A stretch of 64,000 bases of DNA from an uncultured Flavobacteriales bacterium (GTDB taxonomy: Bacteria; Bacteroidota; Bacteroidia; Flavobacteriales_G; Salibacteraceae), in contig CALCCE010000023.1 of assembly GCA_937899835.1 (NCBI GenBank), positions 1 to 64,000 on the forward strand, written 5' to 3'. This document shows, one piece after another, positions 1 to 9,442 of the stretch. Within the stretch, counting starts at the first letter, position 1; the number at the start of each line of letters is the position of its first letter. The notes under the pieces are model-generated. The model was not told where the DNA came from. It saw nothing but the letters and a program-made list of their open reading frames with translations, and searched no databases. The position numbers and the translations under genes were made by a program.

Positions 1-1
1 T

Positions 2-640
2 TTTTTCTTAGTGTTACTGTTGCTGATTTTGCTGCCGGTATGGATCAAACTCAACTGGGCCAGCCAGTTGGCGCCCAGCCTCTCTAACAAAACCCTCGTT
101 TTGCTTTGGATGCGCCAACTGCTGAAGCGTGATCTCTTAGAAGCCTGGGAATTGGTGCAGGCCCACCAACTCCACCTTGCGTTGAGTGACCTGGAAACAA
201 GCTGCACCTTGGGGCTGTCTCCCTTAGAAGTCGTACAAGCCACCTTGGACAGCAACTATAAGGGCAAAAAATATACCCACAATCAAATCGTAACGATGGG
301 TTTGGCTTCCGGCAACCTCAAGAAAGCCATGCAACTGGTGCTGCAACCGATTGATTTCAAACTGGAAAACACCTCCATTCAAGATCAAAAAGGGCGAACA
401 GTCCTACTCCATTTCGAGGGCCGCTATGAACTTTCCATCGATTGGGCCCCCACATTTATGAAGCACCAAGGAGAGATGGCTGGGTACCTGACCGAAAGTA
501 TAGCTCAACACCTTCAAGGCTACGATAAACAGCAGTTAGAACAAGCAACACAAGACTTTTTGCAAAAGCTGGAAGGTACGTTCTGGCTTTCCTATGGCCT
601 GGAGCCCTTAGAGCAGCGGTTGGAACTAAAGTGGAAGTAA
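2..640 (+). CDS. Truncated-at-edge flotillin-like (FloA/UPF0365-like) membrane protein, partial
   Basis: The frame is open to the window edge, so the true start may lie upstream; a GTG at position 11 could also start it. The product begins with a hydrophobic membrane segment (LLLLILLPVW) followed by about 195 cytoplasm- or periplasm-exposed residues. By eye the order of blocks follows bacterial flotillin FloA: hydrophobic anchor, a 'TLV..MR..' stretch, 'LE......VVQATL' where FloA has 'LESHYLAGG..VVNAL', and 'LASGNLKKAMQL' where FloA has 'LAGRDVLEAVQM'. FloA normally continues into a long Ala/Glu-rich coiled coil of over 100 residues, and this protein stops just after the SPFH-like part (ending LELKWK). 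It is convergent with the kinase gene that ends 18 bases later. The family call is an inference from pattern only. Confidence 0.5.
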   Translation, partial: FFLVLLLLILLPVWIKLNWASQLAPSLSNKTLVLLWMRQLLKRDLLEAWELVQAHQLHLALSDLETSCTLGLSPLEVVQATLDSNYKGKKYTHNQIVTMGLASGNLKKAMQLVLQPIDFKLENTSIQDQKGRTVLLHFEGRYELSIDWAPTFMKHQGEMAGYLTESIAQHLQGYDKQQLEQATQDFLQKLEGTFWLSYGLEPLEQRLELKWK

Positions 641-657
641 AGCTTCCTACCACCGCG

Positions 658-3600
658 TCAGGTTGCATCTGGCGCTTCGGGCGGACGTAGGGGCAAGGTA
701 ATGATGAAGGTGGAACCCTTGCCCATCTCACTTTCTACCTTGATTGTACCGTAATGGTTTTCTATGATGCCAAAGCTGATCGACAAGCCCAATCCCGTGC
801 CACTTCCTACATCTTTGGTGGTGAAGAAGGGTTCAAAAATATGGTTGCGGACCTCATCTTTCATGCCCTTGCCCGTATCGCGGATGGAAATGTGCACAAA
901 CTCGCGGTCGGCCCAGGTTTTGAGGTAAATCTTTCCGGGTCCATCAATGGCCTGCCCGGCATTGGAAAGAATGTTCATGAACACCTGATTCAGCTTGCCT
1001 GGAAAACAGAGTATCGAGGGCAGTTCGCCAAAGTCTTTCACTACTTCTACCCGGTTTTTGAATTCGTTTTGCAAAATCAGCAACGTTGATTGCAATCCCT
1101 CATTGAGGTCGGCCAGCTTGGCTTCGTTTTCATCTAATCGCGAAAAGTTTTTGAGGCCCTTCACAATTTCGGCGGTCCGCCTCGCTCCTACTTCTATCCC
1201 CTCGATCAACTGGCCAATTTCCTGCACTAAAAATTCGTAATCCAGTTCGTCTTTCAAGGCTTTCACCCGCTCAAAGCGGTCCGTAAGCCCCTGTTCTTCG
1301 ATCACTTCATCGTAGTTCGAAAGCACTTCCAACAAATCGTTCAGGTCGCGCTTGAGCGGCTGCACGTTGCCACTTACAAAGTTGATCGGGTTGTTGATTT
1401 CGTGGGCCACACCAGCGGTGAGCTGCCCCAACGAGGCCATTTTTTCCGAGGCCACCAGTTTGGTTTGGGTTTTGGTCAGCTTGTCCAAAGTCGCGTTGAG
1501 CTCTTCGTTCTTTTCAGCCACCTGATCGCGCTGTTGGGCTATTTCCTGGCTAATCTGTTCCAGGCGTGCATTGGTTTTTTCAATCTTATCTTTTTGGGCC
1601 ACCACTTCGCGGGTGCGTTCCTGCACCATGCGTTCCAACTCTTTGCGAATTTGTCGGGCTTCCTGGGTGCGTTTCAACACAATGAGAAACACCAGGGCCG
1701 AACCACCGGCGATGCACAGAAAGTAGAACCATACCTGCTGGTAAAATGGAGGCGTAATGGTGATGCGCAACGAAGTGCCTTTTTCGTTCCACACCCCGGC
1801 ATTGTTAGAAGCCTTTACGTGAAATACATATTCCCCCGGATCGAGGTTGGTGTAAGTCGCGGAGCGGTTTTCGCGCACATAGTTCCAGTCGTCCTCCAAA
1901 CCTTCGAGGTAAAATGCATACTGGTTCTTATCGCTTTCGATGTAATTGAGCGCGGCAAACTCAAAGTAGAGCATGTTTTGCTCGTAGTTCAACTCAATGG
2001 ATTCGGTGAAGCCAATGTGTTGTTTCAGCACACTGCGTGGCCCTTCTTCAATGGGCACAGGTTCAAAAAACAGCTGAAAATCGGTAAGGGTTACCGGCGG
2101 CAAATAGGTATTGCCCTTGATGTCTTCGTGGTGAAAATAAACCACCCCTTGGTTGCAGCCGAAAAACAAGACCCCATTCTTGTTGCGGAAGTGCGCACCA
2201 ATGTTAAAGTCGTTGCAGGGCAACCAGTTTTCCGAGTTGTAATTCACCACCGAAAACTGCCGCTGGTCGGTTTGGCGCTTCAAGCAACACAAACCGTAAT
2301 CGGTACTCAACCAAAGGTTTTGCTCACCATCTTCTAAAATGCCATACACAATGTCGTTGGGCAAACCGAAAGACTGATCGTAAATGATCGACTTGTGCGA
2401 CTGGAGATCAATTTGCCAGCCGCCAAAGCCATCGGTGCCCACCCATAGGGCTCCTTTCGAATCCAGCCACATGGAGAAAACCGTGACATTTTCCAGGCTT
2501 CTGCCCTCGGTATCAAAACGGCTAAAACGTTGCGTTTCCCGCTGAAAGCGGTACAACCCATCGTTGGTGCCCAAGAGCAAATCTCCACCGGGCAATTCAA
2601 GCAGGCACAAAATAGCATCTACCGGCAAGCTTTCAGGATCTTCTACCTCACGTTGGTAGTTGGTAATTTCTGTGCGGTCGGGATTGAGAGCACTCAGCCC
2701 CTGGGCAGTACCCACCCAAAGCACCTCATCGCTGGTTTCCAACAGGCACAACACCTCGTCATCTACAATGGTGTTGCTCTTTTTCGGTCCCTTACGGTAA
2801 TGCAATACACGGTAGTTGTAGGTGGCCGTGTCCAGCACAATTCGGTCGAGGCCCGATCCACCGGTGCCCACCCACATGTTGAGCTTTTTGTCTTGCAACA
2901 AGGCGTATACCGTGTTGCCGCCCAAACTCAAGTCGGGATTGGTTGGATCGTGATTGAGGTAATAGGTTTGACCAGTAAGTTGATCGAGGGCAGCAAGACC
3001 ATTGTCCGTGCCAATGGCCACCGGACCGTCGTCGGTATCAAAAATGGCGTATACATCCTCACCGGGCAATTCTCCATTGTTGTCTTTCGAACTGAGGTAA
3101 CCAAAGCGCAATTGCACCAAATCCAGTTTGTTGATACCGCCACCGTAAGTTCCTACCCACAACACCCCCGAACGGTCTACCCGCAAGCCCACCACAAAGT
3201 TGTTGGTGAGGGTGCCTGGCTCCGCATTTTGCTGGTATTGATAATGGCTCAACGTCCGGGCCTTGTAGTCGTAGCGGTAGAGCCCTGCACCAAACGTGCC
3301 GATCCACAAGTTTTGTCGCGCATCTTCGGCCAGTGCATATACTTCAATCTCGCCCCGGTTGGGATCGGTGGGCAGGTAGCGGTCAAAACCATTCAGGTAA
3401 TCGCGAAAAGCGTTGACGCCCTTGTTCGTGCCTACCAACAAGTCGCCGGTTTGCGCATAGTAAAGGCAGTGCACCGTGTTATCGCTCAACGAAACCGGAT
3501 CATCTGGTCGGTGCTGGTACCAACGAATGTTTTTACGATCAGGACTCCAACACAGCAAACCTTGGTTCGTGCCAATCCACAGCCATCCGTCAGGATCTTC

Positions 3601-4152
3601 CAACAGAGCGTTGATCATGCTGGGAGAAGTGGTTCCTACCGAAAGGTCGATTCGGTCGAACAATCCTTGTTCCCTGTCGAAGCGGTTGAGGCCGGCATCT
3701 GTGCCTACGTATAGCGTGCCGTTGCGGTCCACCACCAACGACAAGACCTGATCGCCCGAAAGGCTGCGTTTGTCGTTGGAATTGTGTCGAAAATTCTCAA
3801 AGGTCTCGGTTTTAGGATCAAAGCGGGAAAGCCCCTTGCTATCGGTGCCAATCCAGATATAACCGTATTGATCTTGCAGCAAACACCGCACATAGTTGCC
3901 AGGTAGAGAGTTGGGGTTATCGTCCTCTTTCTGATACACATCAAACTGATATCCATCGTAGCGGTTGAGCCCGTCCTGGGTGCCAAACCACATGTAGCCC
4001 TGCTCGTCTTGCAGCAGCGCCATCACCACACTTTGCGACAAACCATCCTTCAATGAAATTTGCTGAAACCGTTCTCCACTTCCAGCAGCCAGCAACCCCA
4101 AAGAAGTGAACAGCATCGCCCAACAAAGCACTATAGCGCGATAAGCGGTCAT
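658..4152 (-). CDS. Beta-propeller sensor histidine kinase (Reg_prop / Y_Y_Y / HATPase)
   Basis: This 1164-residue inner-membrane sensor kinase has a signal peptide (about 1-23), a long periplasmic region of two-component-regulator propeller repeats (about 25-700; recurring 'GYMWFGTQDGLNRYD'-type motifs), a Y_Y_Y domain (about 720-800), one membrane helix (about 807-827), a coiled coil (830-905) and a kinase core. The phosphoacceptor is H917 in 'GVAHEINNP'; the ATP-binding part shows the N box near residue 1060, 'DTGKGM' and 'GSGTGLGLS'. There is no receiver or DNA-binding domain, so the partner response regulator must be encoded elsewhere. Its ATG overlaps the stop of the yfiR-like gene by one base (TAATG), so the two are translationally coupled. 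The propeller presumably senses a periplasmic ligand or partner. Confidence 0.93.
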   Translation of the reverse strand: MTAYRAIVLCWAMLFTSLGLLAAGSGERFQQISLKDGLSQSVVMALLQDEQGYMWFGTQDGLNRYDGYQFDVYQKEDDNPNSLPGNYVRCLLQDQYGYIWIGTDSKGLSRFDPKTETFENFRHNSNDKRSLSGDQVLSLVVDRNGTLYVGTDAGLNRFDREQGLFDRIDLSVGTTSPSMINALLEDPDGWLWIGTNQGLLCWSPDRKNIRWYQHRPDDPVSLSDNTVHCLYYAQTGDLLVGTNKGVNAFRDYLNGFDRYLPTDPNRGEIEVYALAEDARQNLWIGTFGAGLYRYDYKARTLSHYQYQQNAEPGTLTNNFVVGLRVDRSGVLWVGTYGGGINKLDLVQLRFGYLSSKDNNGELPGEDVYAIFDTDDGPVAIGTDNGLAALDQLTGQTYYLNHDPTNPDLSLGGNTVYALLQDKKLNMWVGTGGSGLDRIVLDTATYNYRVLHYRKGPKKSNTIVDDEVLCLLETSDEVLWVGTAQGLSALNPDRTEITNYQREVEDPESLPVDAILCLLELPGGDLLLGTNDGLYRFQRETQRFSRFDTEGRSLENVTVFSMWLDSKGALWVGTDGFGGWQIDLQSHKSIIYDQSFGLPNDIVYGILEDGEQNLWLSTDYGLCCLKRQTDQRQFSVVNYNSENWLPCNDFNIGAHFRNKNGVLFFGCNQGVVYFHHEDIKGNTYLPPVTLTDFQLFFEPVPIEEGPRSVLKQHIGFTESIELNYEQNMLYFEFAALNYIESDKNQYAFYLEGLEDDWNYVRENRSATYTNLDPGEYVFHVKASNNAGVWNEKGTSLRITITPPFYQQVWFYFLCIAGGSALVFLIVLKRTQEARQIRKELERMVQERTREVVAQKDKIEKTNARLEQISQEIAQQRDQVAEKNEELNATLDKLTKTQTKLVASEKMASLGQLTAGVAHEINNPINFVSGNVQPLKRDLNDLLEVLSNYDEVIEEQGLTDRFERVKALKDELDYEFLVQEIGQLIEGIEVGARRTAEIVKGLKNFSRLDENEAKLADLNEGLQSTLLILQNEFKNRVEVVKDFGELPSILCFPGKLNQVFMNILSNAGQAIDGPGKIYLKTWADREFVHISIRDTGKGMKDEVRNHIFEPFFTTKDVGSGTGLGLSISFGIIENHYGTIKVESEMGKGSTFIITLPLRPPEAPDAT

Positions 4153-4691
4153 TAGTGTACTATATATCCCCGTTTTAGCAATTCCTCAGCCATCACCAAT
4201 TGGTGCGCTTTCATTGTGTCGGTGTTGATCTCAAATCGCAAGCTGTCGTTGTCCAAGGTAATAAAGTTGATGCAGGCTCCTTTCTTCGCCAAACCGCCCC
4301 GCTCGGCCACTACCAGCGTAGGTTTTCCTTCCAGGCGTTCGAGGATGCTACGCAAATCACGGCTTTTTGAACTCGCAAGATACAACACATGCAGTCCGTC
4401 CAACTCGTCGAGACTTCGGATGTGTTTCACCACGATTTTTTGTCCGCTTCCCGCCCGTTTGAGGGCCGCCATCAATTCCAGGTCTTTTTGTATCGGACAA
4501 TTGCCATACACCCCGATCACAAAATCACCTGTACGGGCTTCGGCGGGCCAGGTAATGTATTTGGTAAATTGATAGATGTAGAGCGATTGTGATTTGTAAT
4601 TCACATTCTGCCCCACGGCCATACTGCTCCAGCCGGCTATCAAAAGCACGAATACCCAACGGCACCAACGGTATGACAACAGGTGAATCAT
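4152..4691 (-). CDS. YfiR-like periplasmic protein (DUF4154)
   Basis: The 179-residue product has a signal peptide cleaved after 'MAVGQ' and a body typical of the YfiR/HmsC family (DUF4154): 'YIYQFTKYITWP' near the N-terminus, 'FVIGVYG', a central 'HVLYLA' strand, 'TLVVAERGG' and a terminal 'INFITLDN..RFEIN' block. In Pseudomonas, YfiR is a periplasmic repressor of a membrane signalling protein. Here the gene sits between an outer-membrane TonB receptor and a membrane sensor kinase, overlapping the first by four bases (ATGA) and the second by one. That makes it a likely periplasmic relay between receptor and kinase; the relay role is an inference from context. Confidence 0.88.
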   Translation of the reverse strand: MIHLLSYRWCRWVFVLLIAGWSSMAVGQNVNYKSQSLYIYQFTKYITWPAEARTGDFVIGVYGNCPIQKDLELMAALKRAGSGQKIVVKHIRSLDELDGLHVLYLASSKSRDLRSILERLEGKPTLVVAERGGLAKKGACINFITLDNDSLRFEINTDTMKAHQLVMAEELLKRGYIVH

Positions 4692-6957
4692 TCGGCTTTG
4701 GCTGGCTTTTTAGCCGAGCGTGGTTTGAATGGAATGGCGTAGGCCGCTTTCACAGTAAATTCTATGCCTGGCCCAGGCAAAGGAGTATTCAAACCGAAGA
4801 AAGGTTGCACAAATTCATAATCGCGGTTCCACAAGTTGTTCACACCAAAACCCAGGTCGAAACCGGGCGTAAACACATCGCGCCCGCGGATGTAGAGGTT
4901 GGTCAACACCACCGGATCGTATTCTTTTAAGCCACCAAATACATTCTGCTCCGCCGGAATCACCACATTGCCGTTGGCATCTAAAGAATCCCCTTGGAAG
5001 ATCACATCATACCCGTACCGGCGGCCATACAAATGGTTGGTGAGGTTAAACGACCAGTTTTTACAGTAGATGGTCAGCGTAGCATTGATCCGATGACTGG
5101 GAAAAGCCAATACCTGGTCGTCTTCCTGAATCACGCGCAAACTGCGATCGGGCTGAAATTGAGCGATGGCATAATCTTTCAACACCGGCTTGAATTGAGT
5201 GGTGTAGAACGAGTAGTTGAAACTCAAATACCCCCAGCGGTCCTGAAAGCGGTAATCCAATTCAAACCCGGTGGAGCCACTGCGCGCGAAATTGCGGTAC
5301 TGGTTGGTGCCCGCCACAGGTCCAAAAACCTGTGTGAGGGTAGAATCCTGGAAATAGCTGTAGACAATCGGATTCCGGCTGTTGATATCGAACAGGTTGA
5401 GGGTGATGATGTTGCGGCTGCCGATCTGATAGCCCATTTCGGCCTCAAAAACCAGGGCCTCCTCTGCGGTGAGTCCTGTGCCAATGTCTGTAAAGTTTAC
5501 ACCCGTCGAATCTTCGTTGATCGTATATTCACCTTCGCTGGAAAGGGCCACATTGCCAATGGAAGGCGCGCGAAACGCATCGCTGCCCATCAGCTTCATG
5601 TGAAATCGGCCAAACTGCCGGGTGAGGGCCACCCGGGGCACAAAATTGGACCCGTATTCGGTGTTGTATTCGTAGCGTGCTCCCAGTGTCAGATTGGCCC
5701 AGGGCTTTTTCACGAGCGTTTGGCCAAAGACCGCAATGTTCTCATATTGAATATTGAAAGGCACGAAAAAAGGGCCTTCATTGCTCTCCTCTGCAAAATC
5801 GAAACGCACCTCTGCCCCACCAATAAAATTGACCCGATGGTTGATGTCCCAGTCTGCGGTGAGGCTGTATTGGCTGCGATTGATGGTGTTGTCGGCAAAT
5901 TCGTTGTCGTTTCGCCGGCTGCGTTGCTCGGGAAACTGATTGAGCACATATATCCGGGGGCTCAGGGTAAAGTTGTCGCGCAATTTCCAGTCGTAGCGCA
6001 AATCGTGGTAACTGGCCTGAAAACCAAACTGGGTACTGCGTTTGCCGGTAGAATCCAGCATCGCAATGTTGGTGAGTTCGTAAAAATCAGTGATGCTGCG
6101 GTAGCGAATGCCTTTCCACTCTACTCCCAGGTTGGCAAAGAAGGGGTGAATGTCCGATTCTCCGGAAAGGGAGCGGTAGCGCCCCACTCCATTTTGAACA
6201 ATGAGTGAGTCGGGAAACATGGCAAAGTGCCTGCCATTGCTTCGTTGCCCTTGCCCGGCGAAGAACGAAGCATTGAATTTCCAGGATTTGAACTTTCGGG
6301 AAACGTAGGCGTGGCCGGTTCGGCGGCTGTAGGTCTCCTCCATCCGACTGTAGGTTAATCCTGCGCGTAGTCCCTCAAAATCGTCTACCTGCGTAGTGAT
6401 GATGTTGATGACCGCATATTCGGCAAAACCACCATAAATGGCCGAACCCGGGCCGCGGACAATTTCGATGCGCTCGATGTTGTCCACCGGAAAATGGTTG
6501 CCAAAATAGAGTTGGGCCTGGTAGCTTTCGTTCATCTCCACCCCATCAATCAACATGAGCACCTTTCCCTCGTGCGCCCAGTTGCCCCGCACCCCAGTCC
6601 GATACGGCCATCGATGTCGAGGCCAAAATGAAAGCCCGGCACCATGCGCAACACATCGATCAGATCGCGCGCTCCCTGGTTGCGGATCTGTTCTTTGGTA
6701 ATGAGCGATACTACGCTGGGTAGTTTTCGGGTAGATTGAGATTTACCTGTAGCTACGGCCATCAGGCTGTTGATGAATTTTTCCAGTTCACTGGAAACAC
6801 CCGATGCTTTCACCGAGTCCAGTTGCTCCAACGACATGTCGTAGAAGGCAGCCAGGGAACTGCTGTCAATTTTGGTGGTATCCTGCGCAAGGAGTTGCTT
6901 ACTGCCCAAAAGCAGGGCCAACAACGCCAGGTACCTGAGCAATCGAAAAGGGGACAT
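4688..6957 (-). CDS. TonB-dependent outer-membrane receptor, split by a one-base frameshift
   Basis: The N-terminal part (6957 down to about 6595) encodes a signal peptide ending 'LLAQ' and the start of a plug domain ('LPSVVSLITKEQI', 'GARDLIDVLRMVPGFHFG'). The remainder in another frame continues exactly where the plug should ('RGNWAHEGKVLMLIDGVEM', 'IERIEIVRGPGSAIYGG') and runs through a complete beta barrel to a terminal aromatic-rich strand. Adding one G to the run of four at 6592-6595 (C on the plus strand) restores 'GRIGLGVRGNW' and a 756-residue protein. Without correction a GTG at 6592 could start the second piece, but that would lack a signal peptide. First gene of a tight operon with the yfiR-like and sensor kinase genes. 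No carboxypeptidase-like N-terminal extension, so a simple receptor rather than a SusC type. Substrate unknown. Confidence 0.88.
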
Positions 6958-6988
6958 AAAGTGCTTTTGGTATACGGCTTAACAAAAT

Positions 6989-6996
6989 CAAAAATA
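6989..6996 (-). promoter_or_regulatory. Candidate Bacteroidota -7 box for the TonB/YfiR/kinase operon
   Basis: Read on the minus strand this is TATTTTTG, a full match to the Bacteroidota primary-sigma -7 consensus TAnnTTTG, 32 bases before the ATG at 6957. No good -33 TTTG is seen at the expected spacing, so the call rests on the -7 match and position. Confidence 0.35.
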
Positions 6997-7223
6997 CTTT
7001 TAAATACGGAACCGGGGCCGATTTACGTTTTATTCACTGAGGCGGTTTTTCCGGTTGAAGCGGCTTGCTTACTTTCGCAGCAAATCTTCTTCGATCGGTA
7101 CTTATTTTACCTGCCATTGCTGTTAATTAATTTGTGGATAATCGGATACGACCACCGGGCAAACCTCTGTTGATTTGTCTAATTTTGTTAGAGTTCCCCT
7201 ATCTACAACTACTTTCCCCCTGG

Positions 7224-8639
7224 ATGAAAGAAGAAAAAGACCCCTCTTTTGAGGAAAACGATAACGCCCTCCTGGTAGAGCGTTACGAGCGCATGATGGC
7301 CAAGGGTGAGCACCACTTCTACGATGTAGAAGAATTCGAGGACATTATGGACCACTACATGGCTTTCGGCAAAATCGCCCAGGCCATGGAAGTGCTGCGG
7401 CTTGCCAAAGCACAACACCCCTTCGATTTCGACCTTATGATGCGGGAAGCCGAGTTGCTTGCCGTTTCCAATAAACCCAAAGAAGCCCTCAGCCTGATCG
7501 AAAAAGTAGAGATGGTAGAGTTCAACAACCCTGACGTGTTGTTGATCAAGGCTTCGATTCTCAGTCAACTGGGCCGTTCCAAAGACACCATCGAGTGCTT
7601 GAAAACGGCCGCCCGAATGACCAAAGAAAACCGGGATACCATTTATCTGAGCCTCTCCTACGAATACCAAAACCTGGAACGCTTCACGGATGCCTTGCGC
7701 TACCTCCATTTGGCCTTGCAAGCCAATCCCGCCAACGAAGACGCCCTCTACGAATTGGCGTTTTGCTACGATCAGTTGGAGCGCATGGAGGAGAGCATTT
7801 TGTTCTATCAGGAATTCATTGACCGTCGGCCCTACTCTCAACATGCCTGGTACAACCTGGGCAATGCTTACAGCCGGTTGGGCCGTTTGGAAGAAGGCAT
7901 TGACGCCTACGACTACGCCATCATCATTCAAGATGATTTTGCGGCCGCTTATTTCAACAAAGCCAACCTGATGGCGCGCCAAAAGCGCTACCAGAAAGCC
8001 ATTGAAGTTTATAAAGAAACCGAGAAGTTTGGTTTTGCCGATGCCCTCACCTTCTACTACATTGGGGAGTGCTTTGAAAAAATGGAACAATGGGACAGTG
8101 CCCTGGCCAACTACCGCAAGGCAGTAGCCAAAGATGAATTTCTCGCCGATGGCTGGTTGGGAATTGGCATTGTACTCGACTACCAAGGCCAACACCGCGA
8201 GTGTTTGTCTTACGTGCAAAAAGCCATTGACCTGGACGCCGACAATGCCGACTATTGGTATGTGCTGGCCGAAGTGCAGGAAAAACTGGAAAACTTTGAA
8301 GCTGCCAAACAGGCTTTTGAAAGGGTCTTGGCCCTGGAATATGCCGATGAAGACGTTTGGCTCGACTATTCTAACCTCTATTTTAAGCAAGGAGTGACAG
8401 AACGGGCGGTGGAAGTGGTGCTGGAAGGCATGGCCCATCACCCCGACAAAAGTGACTTGTATTATCGCCTTACCGCCTATTTGCTGGGGTGGGGACGCGA
8501 AAAGCAAGCCTTAGAAATGTTGCAACTTGCGCTTGAATTCGACCCGGGGAACTACAACGCCCTGTTAGATTACCTGCCCAATGCAAGTAAATTGTCCTCA
8601 GTGGTTGATATGATTCAAAACTACCAACAACCAGAATGA
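7224..8639 (+). CDS. Tetratricopeptide repeat protein
   Basis: The 471-residue product is built almost wholly of TPR units (for example 'WYNLGNAYSRLGRLEEGI', 'AAYFNKANLMARQKRYQKAI') and has no signal peptide, so it is probably a cytoplasmic scaffold. An in-frame upstream ATG at 7134 would add a 30-residue stretch that reads like untranslated DNA; the acidic start MKEEKDPSFEEND at 7224 is preferred. Its stop overlaps the next start (ATGA), and the following four genes are co-directional and tightly packed, so it leads an operon with the ComA-like enzyme. The same TPR / phosphosulfolactate synthase pairing is, from memory, common in Bacteroidota. A near match to the -7 box (TACTTTCG) lies in the 266-base divergent spacer shared with the TonB operon. 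Confidence 0.85.
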   Translation: MKEEKDPSFEENDNALLVERYERMMAKGEHHFYDVEEFEDIMDHYMAFGKIAQAMEVLRLAKAQHPFDFDLMMREAELLAVSNKPKEALSLIEKVEMVEFNNPDVLLIKASILSQLGRSKDTIECLKTAARMTKENRDTIYLSLSYEYQNLERFTDALRYLHLALQANPANEDALYELAFCYDQLERMEESILFYQEFIDRRPYSQHAWYNLGNAYSRLGRLEEGIDAYDYAIIIQDDFAAAYFNKANLMARQKRYQKAIEVYKETEKFGFADALTFYYIGECFEKMEQWDSALANYRKAVAKDEFLADGWLGIGIVLDYQGQHRECLSYVQKAIDLDADNADYWYVLAEVQEKLENFEAAKQAFERVLALEYADEDVWLDYSNLYFKQGVTERAVEVVLEGMAHHPDKSDLYYRLTAYLLGWGREKQALEMLQLALEFDPGNYNALLDYLPNASKLSSVVDMIQNYQQPE

Positions 8640-9418
8640 ATTTTCAACTTCCTTATTTGCCTGAGCGCTCGGAAAAGCCCCGAGAGTCAGGCCTTACTAT
8701 GGTGATGGACAAAGGGCTGAGCCTTCGCCAGGTAGAAGATTTGATAGAAAGCTCCGGCCACCTGATCGACTTGGTGAAGCTGGGCTTTGGTACTTCGTAT
8801 GTAACTCCTAATCTGAAGGAGAAGATTACCCTGTACCACCAAAACAACATCCGCTGCTACCTTGGTGGCACTCTTTTCGAGGCCTTTATCGTGCGCGGCA
8901 TGTTTGATGACTACCGCAAGTTGCTCGATGACTACGGGCTCTCTACTGCAGAGGTATCCGACGGAGCCATTGCACTACCCATGGAAGACAAGTGCAACTA
9001 CATTCGGCAATTGGCCGAACAGGTAACCGTGCTTTCCGAGGTAGGTTCCAAAATGGAAGACACAGTTTTTACCCCGTCTGAATGGGTGAAAATGATGAAC
9101 ACCGAGCTGGAAGCCGGTTCCTGGAAGGTGATTGCCGAGGCCCGCGAAAGTGGTAAGTTGGGCATTTACGATTCTGCCGGGCAAGCCAACACCGGGTTAA
9201 TTCAAACCATAATGTCCGAAGTGCCTACCGATAAAGTACTCTGGGAAGCTCCGGTTAAACCGCAACAAGTATGGTTCATAAATCTTTTGGGTTCCAGTGT
9301 GAATTTGGGTAACATTGCCCCGCATGATGTTATCCCATTGGAAACGTTGCGGCTCGGACTGCGGGGAGATACCTTTTTCTCTTTTCTACCCGAGGCGCTT
9401 GCACAAATGAAACCCTAA
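8636..9418 (+). CDS. Phosphosulfolactate synthase (ComA-like)
   Basis: This 260-residue protein matches the ComA family in length and layout of a TIM barrel that joins phosphoenolpyruvate and sulfite to give phosphosulfolactate. Visible family features are the N-terminal 'PRESGLTMVMDKGLS', 'VKLGFGTSYV', 'CYLGGTLFEAF', 'VEVSDG'-like 'AEVSDGAIALP', and the late 'LLGSSVNLGNIAP..VIPLETLRLGLR'. In methanogens ComA feeds coenzyme M synthesis; in Bacteroidota, which lack that pathway, the sulfonate product may feed sulfonolipids or be excreted, which is an inference. It overlaps the TPR gene by four bases and is followed 25 bases later by a rhodanese. Confidence 0.9.
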   Translation: MNFQLPYLPERSEKPRESGLTMVMDKGLSLRQVEDLIESSGHLIDLVKLGFGTSYVTPNLKEKITLYHQNNIRCYLGGTLFEAFIVRGMFDDYRKLLDDYGLSTAEVSDGAIALPMEDKCNYIRQLAEQVTVLSEVGSKMEDTVFTPSEWVKMMNTELEAGSWKVIAEARESGKLGIYDSAGQANTGLIQTIMSEVPTDKVLWEAPVKPQQVWFINLLGSSVNLGNIAPHDVIPLETLRLGLRGDTFFSFLPEALAQMKP

Positions 9419-9442
9419 TCCCCCCAAATTGCTTTTGAAATC

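Noticed and set aside
1402-3714. Long plus-strand open frames opposite the sensor kinase gene
   Set aside because: They mirror the codon bias of the kinase gene; the minus-strand reading has complete domains.
7209-8507. 432-codon minus-strand open frame opposite the TPR gene
   Set aside because: The plus strand encodes clear TPR units; the antisense product is Phe/Gly/Val-rich with no domain.
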